A stretch of 36,758 nt of DNA from contig JACRMI010000064.1 in NCBI GenBank assembly GCA_016215025.1, positions 1 to 36,758 on the forward strand. Reading direction: 5' to 3'. Below are positions 20,616-28,311 of this stretch, piece by piece. The notes under the pieces are model-generated. The model saw nothing but the letters and a program-made list of their open reading frames with translations. It did no database searches and was not told the origin of the DNA. Made by a program: the position numbers and the translations under genes. The DNA comes from Chloroflexota bacterium (GTDB taxonomy: Bacteria > Chloroflexota > Anaerolineae > UBA4142). Numbering within the stretch: the stretch's first letter is position 1; each line of letters begins with the position of its first letter.

Positions 20616-23600
20616 ATGCTGCGGTCGAAACTGAGATTACGCATTATTGCGTGGTCGTTTGTGCCAACGACCATTATTCTGCTTACGGTCGCACTGGTCG
20701 TGTTCTATGCGTACCAAAGTGTGACGCAAGACCTCGTCGTGGGTAGAAACGAACAGTTGACACGTCTCTCTGCTGGACAACTCGCTGCTGCCATCGAAGA
20801 TTATAGCGAAACGCTAAACGCACTCGCGCGAAATTCTGATTTTTATCAGGGTGATGCCATGCGCCAGATTGTTGCGCTCCAACAAAATGCAAACAATCTC
20901 GCTATCTTCGATGGCGGCGTTATTGTCCTCAACCCTCTAGGCATCGTCGCCGCGACCGATAACGCACATGCATCGCTCATGGGACAGAATTGGGCTGACC
21001 GAGGCTTTTTTCGTCAGATCATTCGTCGCGCGGGTGTGACCTATTCCGATATTCTTCCCGACAAAATCCCAGTCATCGCCGTCGCCGTTCCGATTCTGGA
21101 TGAGCAAAGCGAATTTCGCGGGACTCTCGTTGGTATGTTTAGCGTGGGGGCGACTGGCTTTAGCGCATTCTATGGCGACATCGTCAAGCTGCGCCTGGGT
21201 GCCGGCGGCAATATGTATCTGGTGGACAGCACCGGAAAAGTGATCTATCACACCAACGCCAACCACATTGGGAGCGATGTGCAGCAGCAGCCTGTTGTGC
21301 GCCTAGTCCTCCAGAGGCAATCCGGTTCCCTCCGCACGCGCGACTTTAACGATGATATTCTCGCTAGCTATGCGCCGGTGCCCGGTACGCCGTGGGGCTT
21401 GGTGAATCAAGAAGAATGGTCGAGTCTCTTGGCATCGGGACGCGACTATGAACAATTTCTACTGGTCCTACTAGCACTGGGTGTTATCGTGCCGACTTTA
21501 GTTGTCACCTTTGGCGTCAAACGCATCACCGATCCCATCGACAAATTGATCGTCGGCGCAAAAGAAATCGCGGGCGGTAAATTCGGCCAACAGATCTCGG
21601 TCCATACGCGTGACGAGTTGGAGGAATTGGTCAAGCAATTCAACATCATGTCGAATGAACTGCAAGCATCGTACACGGCGTTGAAAGAGCGCGAGGAACG
21701 ATTGGAACTCGTCATGCGCGGAACCAACGACGGCATCTGGGATTGGAATTTGCTGACGAATCAGATTTATCTCTCGCCGCGTTGGAAAAACATGTTGGGC
21801 TATGCCGATGACGACATGATTGGTTTCGACGATTGGCGCGATCTGATTCACCCTGACGATATGGAACATGCCTTTGCCAAAATTCAATCCCAGGATGCTG
21901 ATCCGTTTTATCAAATGGAACTGCGCTTGCGCCACAAGGATGGCTCGTATCGATGTATTCTAGCGCGCGGAATTGCGCTGCGCGATGCGCAGGGCAAACC
22001 CTATCGCGTCGCTGGCTCGCACACCGATATTACGGAACGCAAACAAGCCGATGAGGCAATTCGTCAATCGGAAAAACGCTTTGCCCAAGTCTTTCACGCG
22101 AGTCCCATTCCGATTACGATCACGGCGCTCGAAGATGGTCGCTACATCGAGGTGAATAACGCGTGGCTCAAACTTTTTGGATACGAACGCGATGAGGTGA
22201 TCGGCAATAGCTCGCTCAGTCTGAACATTTGGCTTGAGCCGAAACAGCGCGCGACGATGATTCAACAATTGGAATCGACGGGAACTCTGCGCGATTTTGA
22301 GCATTTGGCGCAAACGAAATCGGGCGAGGTGCGCGATGTGCTTGTCTCAGCCGAAGTGATTGAACTGAACAACGAGCGCTACAATCTCTCATTCGTTTAT
22401 GACATCACCGAACTTAAGCAAACACAACAAACCTTGGAGCGCCGGGTTGCCGAACGGACGCATGAGCTGGCCACCCTCAATGCCATTGCCAAAGTCGCAA
22501 GTCGTTCACTCGATTTGAAAGAGATTCTGGGCAACACGCTCGATAATATTTTGCGTGTGATGAGCATGGAGTTTGGCGCAGCGTATCGTATTATCGAAAA
22601 TTCAGGGGAGGCCCATCATCGGCTTGACCCTATCGTTTTTCGCGGAATCTCCGAGGAATTGGCGCGTTTTGCAAACAGCTTATCCAATCAAACAGAGTTC
22701 TTCGATAACGCGGTCAATGTCTCGGTAGTTGGCATACCTGTCGTGTGGAAAGTTGAAGACGCGCCGACTGAAATTGAAATAAAACGGGCACTGGAAAAAG
22801 AAGGCATTCAACTCATCGCTTCTATCCCACTGACCGCGAAAGGAAAATTGGTTGGCGTCATCAACTTGGGCACGCGCGCGCCGCGAACAATTACACCCGA
22901 GGAATTATCGTTATTGGCGGCGATTGGTCAGCAAGTGGGTATCGCCGTGGAAAATGCGCGACTATACGATCAGGCGGAGCAGTCGGCGGCGGTAGCGGAA
23001 CGCACGCGCCTAGCGCGCGAGTTGCACGATTCGGTGACACAATCGTTGTATAGCGTGACGCTCTATGCCGAAGCGGCGGCAATTTTGTTAGAGTCGGGTA
23101 AGCATGTCGATGCGGTGCAACATCTGCGCGAACTGCGTGACACCGCGCAAGAGGCGTTGCGCGAAATGCGCCTGCTCATTTACGAACTTCGTCCACTCGC
23201 GCTTGAAAAGAGCGGATTCGCGGCGGCATTGCAAGCCCGCTTGGATGCGGTGGAAACGCGCGGCGGCGTAAAGGTTGAGTTTCAAGTTGAAGGCGAAGAA
23301 CGCTTGTCGCTTTCGGTTCAGCAAGAGCTTTATCACATCGCGCAAGAAGCGTTAAACAATACCATCAAGCACGCTCATGCGCATCGTGTTCAAGTCCACT
23401 TGGCATTCTTGAATGATTGCGCGCGTCTTGAGATTTGCGATGATGGCGCAGGCTTTGATCCCGGCAAGCTGCATCGTGGTGGGTTGGGATTGGCGGGAAT
23501 GAAGGAACGCGCGCAAAAGATTGGCGCACAGTTGGAAATCAAGAGCGAGCTGGGCAAGGGAACACTTGTCCGTGTCATTATGCCAACACAACAATTTTAG
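20616..23600 (+). CDS. Large NarL-type sensor histidine kinase (dCACHE-HAMP-PAS-PAS-GAF)
   Basis: A 994-aa kinase. In order: membrane helix (about 12-34), extracellular dCACHE domain (about 40-270), second helix (about 280-302), HAMP (to about 355), PAS 1 (about 365-480, ending DITERKQA), PAS 2 (about 485-605, ending DITELKQT), GAF (about 625-785), HisKA_3 with phosphoacceptor H804 in ARELHDSVTQSLYSV, and HATPase_c with DDGAGFD and GGLGLAGMKERA. Such kinases pair with NarL/LuxR-type regulators; that regulator is encoded at 24054, beyond a four-helix-bundle ORF. The binding lipoprotein upstream may feed the dCACHE domain (inference). The stop codon TAG sits at the first base of an AT-rich repeat. 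Confidence 0.92.
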   Translation: MLRSKLRLRIIAWSFVPTTIILLTVALVVFYAYQSVTQDLVVGRNEQLTRLSAGQLAAAIEDYSETLNALARNSDFYQGDAMRQIVALQQNANNLAIFDGGVIVLNPLGIVAATDNAHASLMGQNWADRGFFRQIIRRAGVTYSDILPDKIPVIAVAVPILDEQSEFRGTLVGMFSVGATGFSAFYGDIVKLRLGAGGNMYLVDSTGKVIYHTNANHIGSDVQQQPVVRLVLQRQSGSLRTRDFNDDILASYAPVPGTPWGLVNQEEWSSLLASGRDYEQFLLVLLALGVIVPTLVVTFGVKRITDPIDKLIVGAKEIAGGKFGQQISVHTRDELEELVKQFNIMSNELQASYTALKEREERLELVMRGTNDGIWDWNLLTNQIYLSPRWKNMLGYADDDMIGFDDWRDLIHPDDMEHAFAKIQSQDADPFYQMELRLRHKDGSYRCILARGIALRDAQGKPYRVAGSHTDITERKQADEAIRQSEKRFAQVFHASPIPITITALEDGRYIEVNNAWLKLFGYERDEVIGNSSLSLNIWLEPKQRATMIQQLESTGTLRDFEHLAQTKSGEVRDVLVSAEVIELNNERYNLSFVYDITELKQTQQTLERRVAERTHELATLNAIAKVASRSLDLKEILGNTLDNILRVMSMEFGAAYRIIENSGEAHHRLDPIVFRGISEELARFANSLSNQTEFFDNAVNVSVVGIPVVWKVEDAPTEIEIKRALEKEGIQLIASIPLTAKGKLVGVINLGTRAPRTITPEELSLLAAIGQQVGIAVENARLYDQAEQSAAVAERTRLARELHDSVTQSLYSVTLYAEAAAILLESGKHVDAVQHLRELRDTAQEALREMRLLIYELRPLALEKSGFAAALQARLDAVETRGGVKVEFQVEGEERLSLSVQQELYHIAQEALNNTIKHAHAHRVQVHLAFLNDCARLEICDDGAGFDPGKLHRGGLGLAGMKERAQKIGAQLEIKSELGKGTLVRVIMPTQQF

Positions 23601-23624
23601 ATTTTGGATTTTGGATTTGCGATT
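23600..23624 (+). repeat. Left inverted flank of the four-helix-bundle ORF
   Basis: GATTTTGGATT (23600-23610) and GGATTTGCGATT (23613-23624) recur in reverse complement at 24005-24015 and 24019-24030. The flank starts exactly at the kinase stop codon. AT-rich repeats of this kind are known around stand-alone S23/IVP-like genes in many genomes. Confidence 0.65.
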
Positions 23625-23647
23625 GGAATTCTTCCAAATGAGGAACA

Positions 23648-24061
23648 ATGGACGAGCAGGAATTCAAGAATCGCACGAAAAATTTGGCGCTACGAGTGAT
23701 TAAGCTAGCTGAAGCGTTACCGAACACTCGAACGGCTGACGTAATCGGTAGACAACTGTTGCGTTGCGGCACCTCGGTTGGCGCGAACTATCGCTCGGCA
23801 TGCCGCGCAAAATCGACGGCTGACATTGTTGCGAAATTAGGCATCGTCGAAGAAGAAGCAGATGAAACACTCTACAGGATGGAACTATTAATTGAGGCGG
23901 GGTTGATTGCACCCGAGCGCATGACTAGTGTGATGAAAGAAACGAATGAAATCCTGGCAATGACAGTTGCTTCAATTAAAACGCTCCGAGCGAAACTAAA
24001 AGTGAATCCAAAATCGCAAATCGCAAATCCCAAATCGAATGGAAGAAGTAAAAATGAGTGA
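23648..24061 (+). CDS. Four-helix bundle protein (S23/IVP-like)
   Basis: A 137-aa protein of the 23S rRNA intervening-sequence (IVP/S23) family: LALRVIKLAEALPN...IGRQLLRCGTSVGANYRSACRAKS..DIVAKLGIVEEEADETLYRMELL, the standard four-helix core (about 5-115). The family forms pentamers and is related to the Avd accessory protein of diversity-generating retroelements; the function of stand-alone members is unknown. The last 20 residues (NPKSQIANPKS...) are encoded by the right repeat flank rather than by the core gene. It sits between a kinase and its regulator, overlapping the regulator's start by 8 bp, which looks like a cassette dropped into an existing operon. Confidence 0.88.
   Translation: MDEQEFKNRTKNLALRVIKLAEALPNTRTADVIGRQLLRCGTSVGANYRSACRAKSTADIVAKLGIVEEEADETLYRMELLIEAGLIAPERMTSVMKETNEILAMTVASIKTLRAKLKVNPKSQIANPKSNGRSKNE
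24005..24030 (-). repeat. Right inverted flank of the four-helix-bundle ORF
   Basis: AATCCAAAATC (24005-24015) and AATCGCAAATCC (24019-24030) are reverse complements of blocks in the left flank. The repeat is translated as the C-terminal tail of the ORF and ends about 24 bp before the response-regulator start. Confidence 0.65.
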
Positions 24062-24734
24062 AGAAAAGTCGATCCGTGTTCTACTCTGTGACGATCACGC
24101 CATTGTGCGTAAAGGTATTGCTGCGTTGTTGACGACCCAGACGGATATAGAAGTCGTGGGCGAAGCCAGCGATGGCAAAGAAGCGGTGGCGCAAGCAGAG
24201 AAATTGCGTCCGGATGTCATCTTGATGGACTTGATGATGCCGCACATCGATGGCATCGAAGCGACACGCCAAATCACGGCGCAGCAACCGAATGCGCACA
24301 TTCTCGTGCTGACGAGTTTTGCTGCCGACGACAAAGTTTTTCCTGCGGTCAAAGCAGGCGCGCTCGGTTATCTGCTCAAGGATTCGGGCCCTGCCGAGCT
24401 ATTGCAAGCGATTCACCAAGTCGCGCGCGGCGAGCCATCCCTAGAACCGTCGATTGCGCGCAAGGTCTTGTTTGAATTGCATCATCCGCCAAAAGCTGCA
24501 CCAACGACAGACCCGTTGACGGAGCGCGAGCTAGAAGTGCTAAAACTAGTCTCGCAAGGAATGAGCAACCGGGAAATCGCCGAAAAATTAGTGATAACCG
24601 AGCGGACTGTTTGCACGCACGTGAGCAATATTTTGAACAAGCTGCATCTGGCGAGTCGCACTCAAGCGGCGTTGTATGCGCTCAAGGAAGGGCTGACCTC
24701 GCTCGACGATGTTTCGATTGAGGGAAACAGCTAA
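24054..24734 (+). CDS. NarL/FixJ-family response regulator
   Basis: A 226-aa regulator. The receiver (about 6-125) has D13-D14, phosphoacceptor D59 (VILMDLMMPHIDG), T91 and K113 (YLLKDSG). The C-terminal LuxR-type helix-turn-helix (about 155-215) has LTERELEVLKLVSQGMSNREIA and TVCTHVSNILNKL. It is the partner of the 994-aa kinase. An upstream in-frame ATG (24039) exists, but ATG 24054 gives the normal N-terminus. A terminator follows at 24770-24796. Confidence 0.92.
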   Translation: MSEEKSIRVLLCDDHAIVRKGIAALLTTQTDIEVVGEASDGKEAVAQAEKLRPDVILMDLMMPHIDGIEATRQITAQQPNAHILVLTSFAADDKVFPAVKAGALGYLLKDSGPAELLQAIHQVARGEPSLEPSIARKVLFELHHPPKAAPTTDPLTERELEVLKLVSQGMSNREIAEKLVITERTVCTHVSNILNKLHLASRTQAALYALKEGLTSLDDVSIEGNS

Positions 24735-24769
24735 TCAAAAACACATAGGTTGAGTACGAGCAATGTAGG

Positions 24770-24797
24770 AAAAGACCGTGTCTAACGCGGTCTTTTT
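24770..24797 (+). terminator. Rho-independent terminator
   Basis: AAAAGACCGTG (24770-24780) pairs with CGCGGTCTTTT (24786-24796) over TCTAA, with one G-U pair, followed by T residues. It closes the sensor operon and can work in both directions. Confidence 0.85.
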
Positions 24798-24882
24798 TAC
24801 TAGACTCAGATGGAAGATTTTGCCGGTGCTTGTCGAACCGTATTCTGGTATGCTGATGCCAACCCAATCCGATGGAGGAAAA

Positions 24883-25407
24883 ATGGCTACTAGCACAAAG
24901 AATGTGAATGTGCCGATGAATGGACAGATGCAAAGCGCAGGACGCTTTCTCTGGCATTTCGTGCAGATGGTTCTTGCGATGATGATCGGTATGATGATTT
25001 ATCATCTATTGACCGGCAAAGCGTTGGCAGCTTATCCAGTCCTCAACTTTGCCGGGATGGAACTCTCGATGATTCCGCCGATGATTGCGCTGATGCGCTA
25101 TCACAGATACAGCTGGCAACGCACCTTCGAAATGACAGCCGCCACGCTCATAGGACCAGCGGTGTTCATCGTCTGTGTGCAGTTGGGCTTGCATAATTAC
25201 GTTCCCGGACTCTCACAAAAATTGCTATTTATGCTTGGAGATGTTACGATGTATCTTGGCATGTTGGGCATTATGCTCTACCGCCGGGCTGAATACTCGA
25301 CCGGGCATGACGCGCATCAACACGGCGAATTTGGCGGAGTTCCTCCGACTTGCAAATCTATCCTCATACGATTCAGGATGGCAAGGCACTCAACATCGCA
25401 GAGGTAG
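24883..25407 (+). CDS. Small multi-pass membrane protein with a disrupted C-terminus
   Basis: A 174-aa protein starting at ATG 24883 with GGAGGA upstream. Four membrane helices are visible (about 22-42, 52-70, 82-104, 115-135), and the sequence is Met-rich (MVLAMMIGMMIYH; MELSMIPPMIALMRYH). No named family is recognised. After RRAEYSTGHDAHQH the frame becomes unlike protein (CKSILIRFRMARHSTSQR). Another frame from about 25350 reads a convincing acidic tail (YPHTIQDGKALNIAEVESD) to a stop at 25500-25502. A frameshift near 25340-25350, real or from sequencing, or two overlapping genes would explain this. His/Met content hints at metal handling, weakly. Confidence 0.65.
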   Translation: MATSTKNVNVPMNGQMQSAGRFLWHFVQMVLAMMIGMMIYHLLTGKALAAYPVLNFAGMELSMIPPMIALMRYHRYSWQRTFEMTAATLIGPAVFIVCVQLGLHNYVPGLSQKLLFMLGDVTMYLGMLGIMLYRRAEYSTGHDAHQHGEFGGVPPTCKSILIRFRMARHSTSQR

Positions 25408-25502
25408 AATCCGATGCGCAAGTACTGAATCATCTTCATCACCTTGACGACATCTACGAGCACGGCGAAATCATCGAAATAATCCAAGCCAAGTTGTTGT
25501 AA
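25350..25502 (+). pseudogene. Out-of-frame tail of the membrane protein, or a separate small ORF
   Basis: From TTG 25350 a frame of 50 codons reads LQIYPHTIQDGKALNIAEVE, then AQVLNHLHHLDDIYEHGEIIEI and ends QAKLL. Its composition is protein-like and acidic with several His. There is no good ribosome-binding site, and a stop in the same frame lies just upstream (about 25308). It is best read as the true C-terminus of the preceding membrane protein after a one-base slip; a stand-alone gene is less likely. Confidence 0.4.
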
Positions 25503-25550
25503 CGGATTAACGAGTTGTGCGTAGATAAAATGGAAGGCGGAACATTCACC

Positions 25551-26135
25551 ATGAAAAAAATTCTCGTTGCGTACGCCACCCATGCCGGTTCGACGGTCGA
25601 AGTTGCTCAGACCGTCGCCGAAGAAATCGCAAAGAACAACGTTCAAGTCGATGTGTTGCCGATCGACCAAGTCAAGACGCTTGAAATGTACGACGGCGTG
25701 GTGCTGGGTGCGCCGATGATTATGGGTTGGCATCGCGGCGCGTTAGGATTTCTCAAAAAGCACCGAAACGCATTCCGCAAAATCCCGCTTGCCGTATTCG
25801 TCATGGCGATGAGTCTCACCCAGACCGGCGAAACCAGCATGAATGGCGTTCCATTTTGTATCGACGAAAAGCTGCCCAAGCCACCCGTTATCGAAGGCAA
25901 GTTGAATTGGCGCGAACGCTATGCCCAAGTGTCGAATTACGCTCGTCCGATTCTGGCTGCCGTCGCACCCGCGAAACCAATGAACATTGCATTTTTCGGC
26001 GGTTGTTTGCAATATGGTCGATTAAAATGGTGGGCGGTGCTTTTTGCGATGGTCATCGTTCAAGCGCAAGCGGGCGATAAGAGAAATTGGACGGCGATCC
26101 GCGCATGGGCAACAAGTTTACCCGCCGTTTTGTAA
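25551..26135 (+). CDS. Flavodoxin domain-containing protein (HemG-like)
   Basis: A 194-aa flavodoxin-fold protein. The N-terminal FMN phosphate loop is YATHAGSTVEVAQ (T-x-x-G-S/T-T type, about 8-20). It continues YDGVVLGAPMIMGWHRGALGFLKKH, and the late segment W.AIRAWATSLP is typical of this family. Relatives include menaquinone-linked protoporphyrinogen oxidase HemG, but many members are uncharacterised. Start chosen at ATG 25551, giving the canonical MKKILVAYAT; an upstream ATG at 25530 has no signal. A second homologue is encoded at 26699, with a CoA-binding protein between. Confidence 0.85.
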   Translation: MKKILVAYATHAGSTVEVAQTVAEEIAKNNVQVDVLPIDQVKTLEMYDGVVLGAPMIMGWHRGALGFLKKHRNAFRKIPLAVFVMAMSLTQTGETSMNGVPFCIDEKLPKPPVIEGKLNWRERYAQVSNYARPILAAVAPAKPMNIAFFGGCLQYGRLKWWAVLFAMVIVQAQAGDKRNWTAIRAWATSLPAVL

Positions 26136-26192
26136 TTTCAAGCTGTCGCTGTAATATTGATATTCGTAAGAAAAATAACAAAGGAGTTTGAG

Positions 26193-26687
26193 ATGGCTCA
26201 AATCGATTCGCTCGTCAAAGATTTCCTTGCACAGAAAAAGATCGCCGTCGTCGGGGTCTCCGACAAACGCGAGACCGGCTGCAACTCGAATTACGAAAAG
26301 TTCAAGAGTGCAGGTTATCAAGTGTACGCCGTCAATCCGCGTATCACCAGCTACAATGGCAGCCCCTGCTATCCTGATTTGAAATCATTGCCTGAGAAAC
26401 CGGATGGCGTGTTCATTCTGGCGAATCCGCAAGTGACCGAACAAATCGTTCAGCAGTGCGTTGAACTTGGCATCAAGCGCGTGTGGATGCACTGCATGAT
26501 GGGAACGAAACCTGGCTTGGCAGGCAACATGACCAGTGTCTCGCAATCGGCCGTGAAGATGTGCCGCGATAACGGAATCACAGTTATCCCAGGCTCGTGT
26601 CCCAATCAATTCCTGAAACCCGATTTTGGTCACGGCATGATGCGCGTGCTGTGGGGCGCATTTGGATTTATGAAGGTCGAAGCATAA
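26193..26687 (+). CDS. CoA-binding domain protein (YccU type)
   Basis: A 164-aa protein consisting of one CoA-binding Rossmann domain: KKIAVVGVSDKRETGCNSNYEKFKSAGYQVYAVNPR (about 15-50), YPDLKSLPEKPDGVFILANP and NQFLKP. It resembles the nucleotide/CoA-binding half of succinyl-CoA synthetase alpha but lacks the catalytic domain; members bind CoA and their role is unsettled. GGAG precedes ATG 26193. It lies 57 bp after one flavodoxin gene and 11 bp before another, suggesting a redox-linked operon. Confidence 0.87.
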   Translation: MAQIDSLVKDFLAQKKIAVVGVSDKRETGCNSNYEKFKSAGYQVYAVNPRITSYNGSPCYPDLKSLPEKPDGVFILANPQVTEQIVQQCVELGIKRVWMHCMMGTKPGLAGNMTSVSQSAVKMCRDNGITVIPGSCPNQFLKPDFGHGMMRVLWGAFGFMKVEA

Positions 26688-26698
26688 AGAGAAATTCA

Positions 26699-27217
26699 AT
26701 GTCCAACAAAATTCTCGTGACGTATGCCAGTCGATTGGGTTCCACGGCTGGCGTAGCGGAAGCGATTGGGAAAACTCTCGCCGAAATTGGCGCGCAAGTC
26801 GATGTGCTGTCGATGCAAGAGGTGAAAGACGTTGCCCAGTATCAAGCGGTCGTCGCAGGCAGCGCGATCAACGGCGGCATATGGTTGCCCGAAGCGATGC
26901 AGTTCGTGCAGACGCATCGCGCTGAATTATCGCAAAAACCATTCGCCGCGTTTTTAGTTTGCATGACCATGACCATGTCGAATGGCAAATATCGCGAGCG
27001 TGTTGCGGAATGGCTCGACCCTGTGCGCGCGTTGGTCAAGCCGGTCAGCGAAGGATTGTTCGCGGGCGTACTCAACATCAGCCAGATTCCATCCTTTGCC
27101 GATCGGCTCAAGTTTCGATTGAGTGTTGTGCTTGGTGTTTGGAAAGAAGGCGATCATCGCGATTGGAATGCAATTCGTGCTTGGGCGAGTAGCCTCCGTC
27201 CGCTATTACTTGGCTAG
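26699..27217 (+). CDS. Second flavodoxin domain-containing protein
   Basis: A 172-aa protein homologous to the one at 25551: the FMN loop YASRLGSTAGVAEAIG (about 9-24), YQAVVAGSAINGGIWLPEA, and the closing W.AIRAWASSLRPLL. It starts at ATG 26699, 11 bp after the CoA-binding gene, with only a weak AGAG as ribosome-binding site, so coupling is likely. The two flavodoxins flanking a CoA-binding protein suggest an old tandem duplication. Electron partners are unknown. Confidence 0.85.
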   Translation: MSNKILVTYASRLGSTAGVAEAIGKTLAEIGAQVDVLSMQEVKDVAQYQAVVAGSAINGGIWLPEAMQFVQTHRAELSQKPFAAFLVCMTMTMSNGKYRERVAEWLDPVRALVKPVSEGLFAGVLNISQIPSFADRLKFRLSVVLGVWKEGDHRDWNAIRAWASSLRPLLLG

Positions 27218-27254
27218 AAAAAGCACCTTTCGAAATAAACTTGGAGAGCAAGCG

Positions 27255-27737
27255 ATGGAAAAAAACGATGTGCTTACGGCGGCGCAACGCCGGTCACAGT
27301 TACTTTTAATCGGCGCGATGCTTTTTGTCGGCGGCTTTTTTGCATATCACCAATTGTCGAATACCGGTTTTTTTACTTTTAAATTCGGGCCATTGGAAAT
27401 GTTGGCTTTGTATGGTCCGATTGCCGTTTCCTTAGCCGCACCGATCATTCGAGCGTTGAGTGGTCATCGAAATCCTGCCAGTCTGTTTGACACTGCAACT
27501 CGATTGCTTTTGGCGATTGGCTCGTTAGAGCTGGTCCTCGTATTCCCATTGGACTTTGCTCATATTGCCGATGTGTTGCCCGGCGCGATTCGATTTATCC
27601 TTTCTTGGATGACGAACGATTTTGGCAGGCTCGTTCTGCTTCTCCAAGTCATCTTGGGGTGCGTCACTGCCGTTGCAGCAATTTTCAAGTATCTTTCGAC
27701 GCCTCGAGGTAGGCACAACAATCTTTCTCTACCCTGA
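27255..27737 (+). CDS. Four-helix membrane protein, unknown function
   Basis: A 160-aa integral membrane protein starting at ATG 27255 with GGAGAG upstream. Helices lie at about 16-34, 47-68, 82-102 and 122-146. It has no recognised family or motif. It is the last gene of the flavodoxin group, 37 bp after the second flavodoxin, and is followed by a terminator at 27813. A membrane anchor or quinone-facing partner for the flavodoxins would fit but is speculation. Confidence 0.72.
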   Translation: MEKNDVLTAAQRRSQLLLIGAMLFVGGFFAYHQLSNTGFFTFKFGPLEMLALYGPIAVSLAAPIIRALSGHRNPASLFDTATRLLLAIGSLELVLVFPLDFAHIADVLPGAIRFILSWMTNDFGRLVLLLQVILGCVTAVAAIFKYLSTPRGRHNNLSLP

Positions 27738-27771
27738 ACCTGAGTCCATCAGCACAATGGGGAGAGCGCAT

Positions 27772-27790
27772 CTAGTCAAAATGACGTAGA
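27772..27790 (+). repeat. 19-bp intergenic motif upstream of a terminator, copy 1
   Basis: CTAGTCAAAATGACGTAGA matches 29761-29779 in 17 of 19 positions. In both places ATGAAG and an AGACC-type terminator follow within about 45 bp. It may be a promoter for a very short RNA or part of a dispersed terminator module. Confidence 0.5.
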
Positions 27791-27812
27791 GGGCATAAGC
27801 AAAATGAAGATC

Positions 27813-27840
27813 AAGACCACGCATTACGTGGTCTTTTCTT
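27813..27840 (+). terminator. Rho-independent terminator
   Basis: AAGACCACG (27813-27821) and CGTGGTCTT (27827-27835) form a perfect 9-bp stem over CATTA, followed by TTCTT. It ends the flavodoxin operon. Confidence 0.85.
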
Positions 27841-27915
27841 ATCACACCCAAATTCGTGTTTCCGTCGATGACGCTCGAACAGCATCGTGGTAGGGTTGAA
27901 CCGTAAAGGAAACCC

Positions 27916-28311
27916 ATGACTAAATCATTTCGAATTCTCATCGTAGACGATCAACTGCGCACGCGGCAAAGTTTGAAAGCGTTACTGACGACCAAGTTTC
28001 CGCACATCGAAATAGCGGAGGCGGCAAATGGCATTGAGGCATTCCAGTCGATAGAAAAATTCAAACCTCATGTGGTTGTGATCGATGTGTTGATGCCGGA
28101 GATGGATGGCTTGACTTGCACCCGCCTCATCAAATCGATCACGCCGCAAATTCGCGTTATCGTGCTCACGATGTATGCCGATTACAGAGCGGCGGCGCTT
28201 GCTGCCGGGGCAGATGTGTTTATCAATAAGGGTGAGCCGCCCGAAAAATTGTTAGCGGCGGTGGCGGACTCGACTGGAAAGACGGAGGACCAGGATGAAC
28301 AGGCGGTATGA
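27916..28311 (+). CDS. Stand-alone receiver-domain response regulator
   Basis: A 131-aa protein that is one receiver domain: D11-D12 acidic pair, phosphoacceptor D57 (VVVIDVLMPEMDG), T85 (VIVLTMYADY) and K105 (VFINKGEPP). No output domain follows, so it would act through a partner kinase, phosphorelay or protein target. AAAGGAA precedes the ATG. Its end overlaps the acyltransferase start by 17 bp, so the two are translationally coupled. The cognate kinase is not adjacent; the large kinase at 20616 is a possible partner. Confidence 0.88.
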   Translation: MTKSFRILIVDDQLRTRQSLKALLTTKFPHIEIAEAANGIEAFQSIEKFKPHVVVIDVLMPEMDGLTCTRLIKSITPQIRVIVLTMYADYRAAALAAGADVFINKGEPPEKLLAAVADSTGKTEDQDEQAV

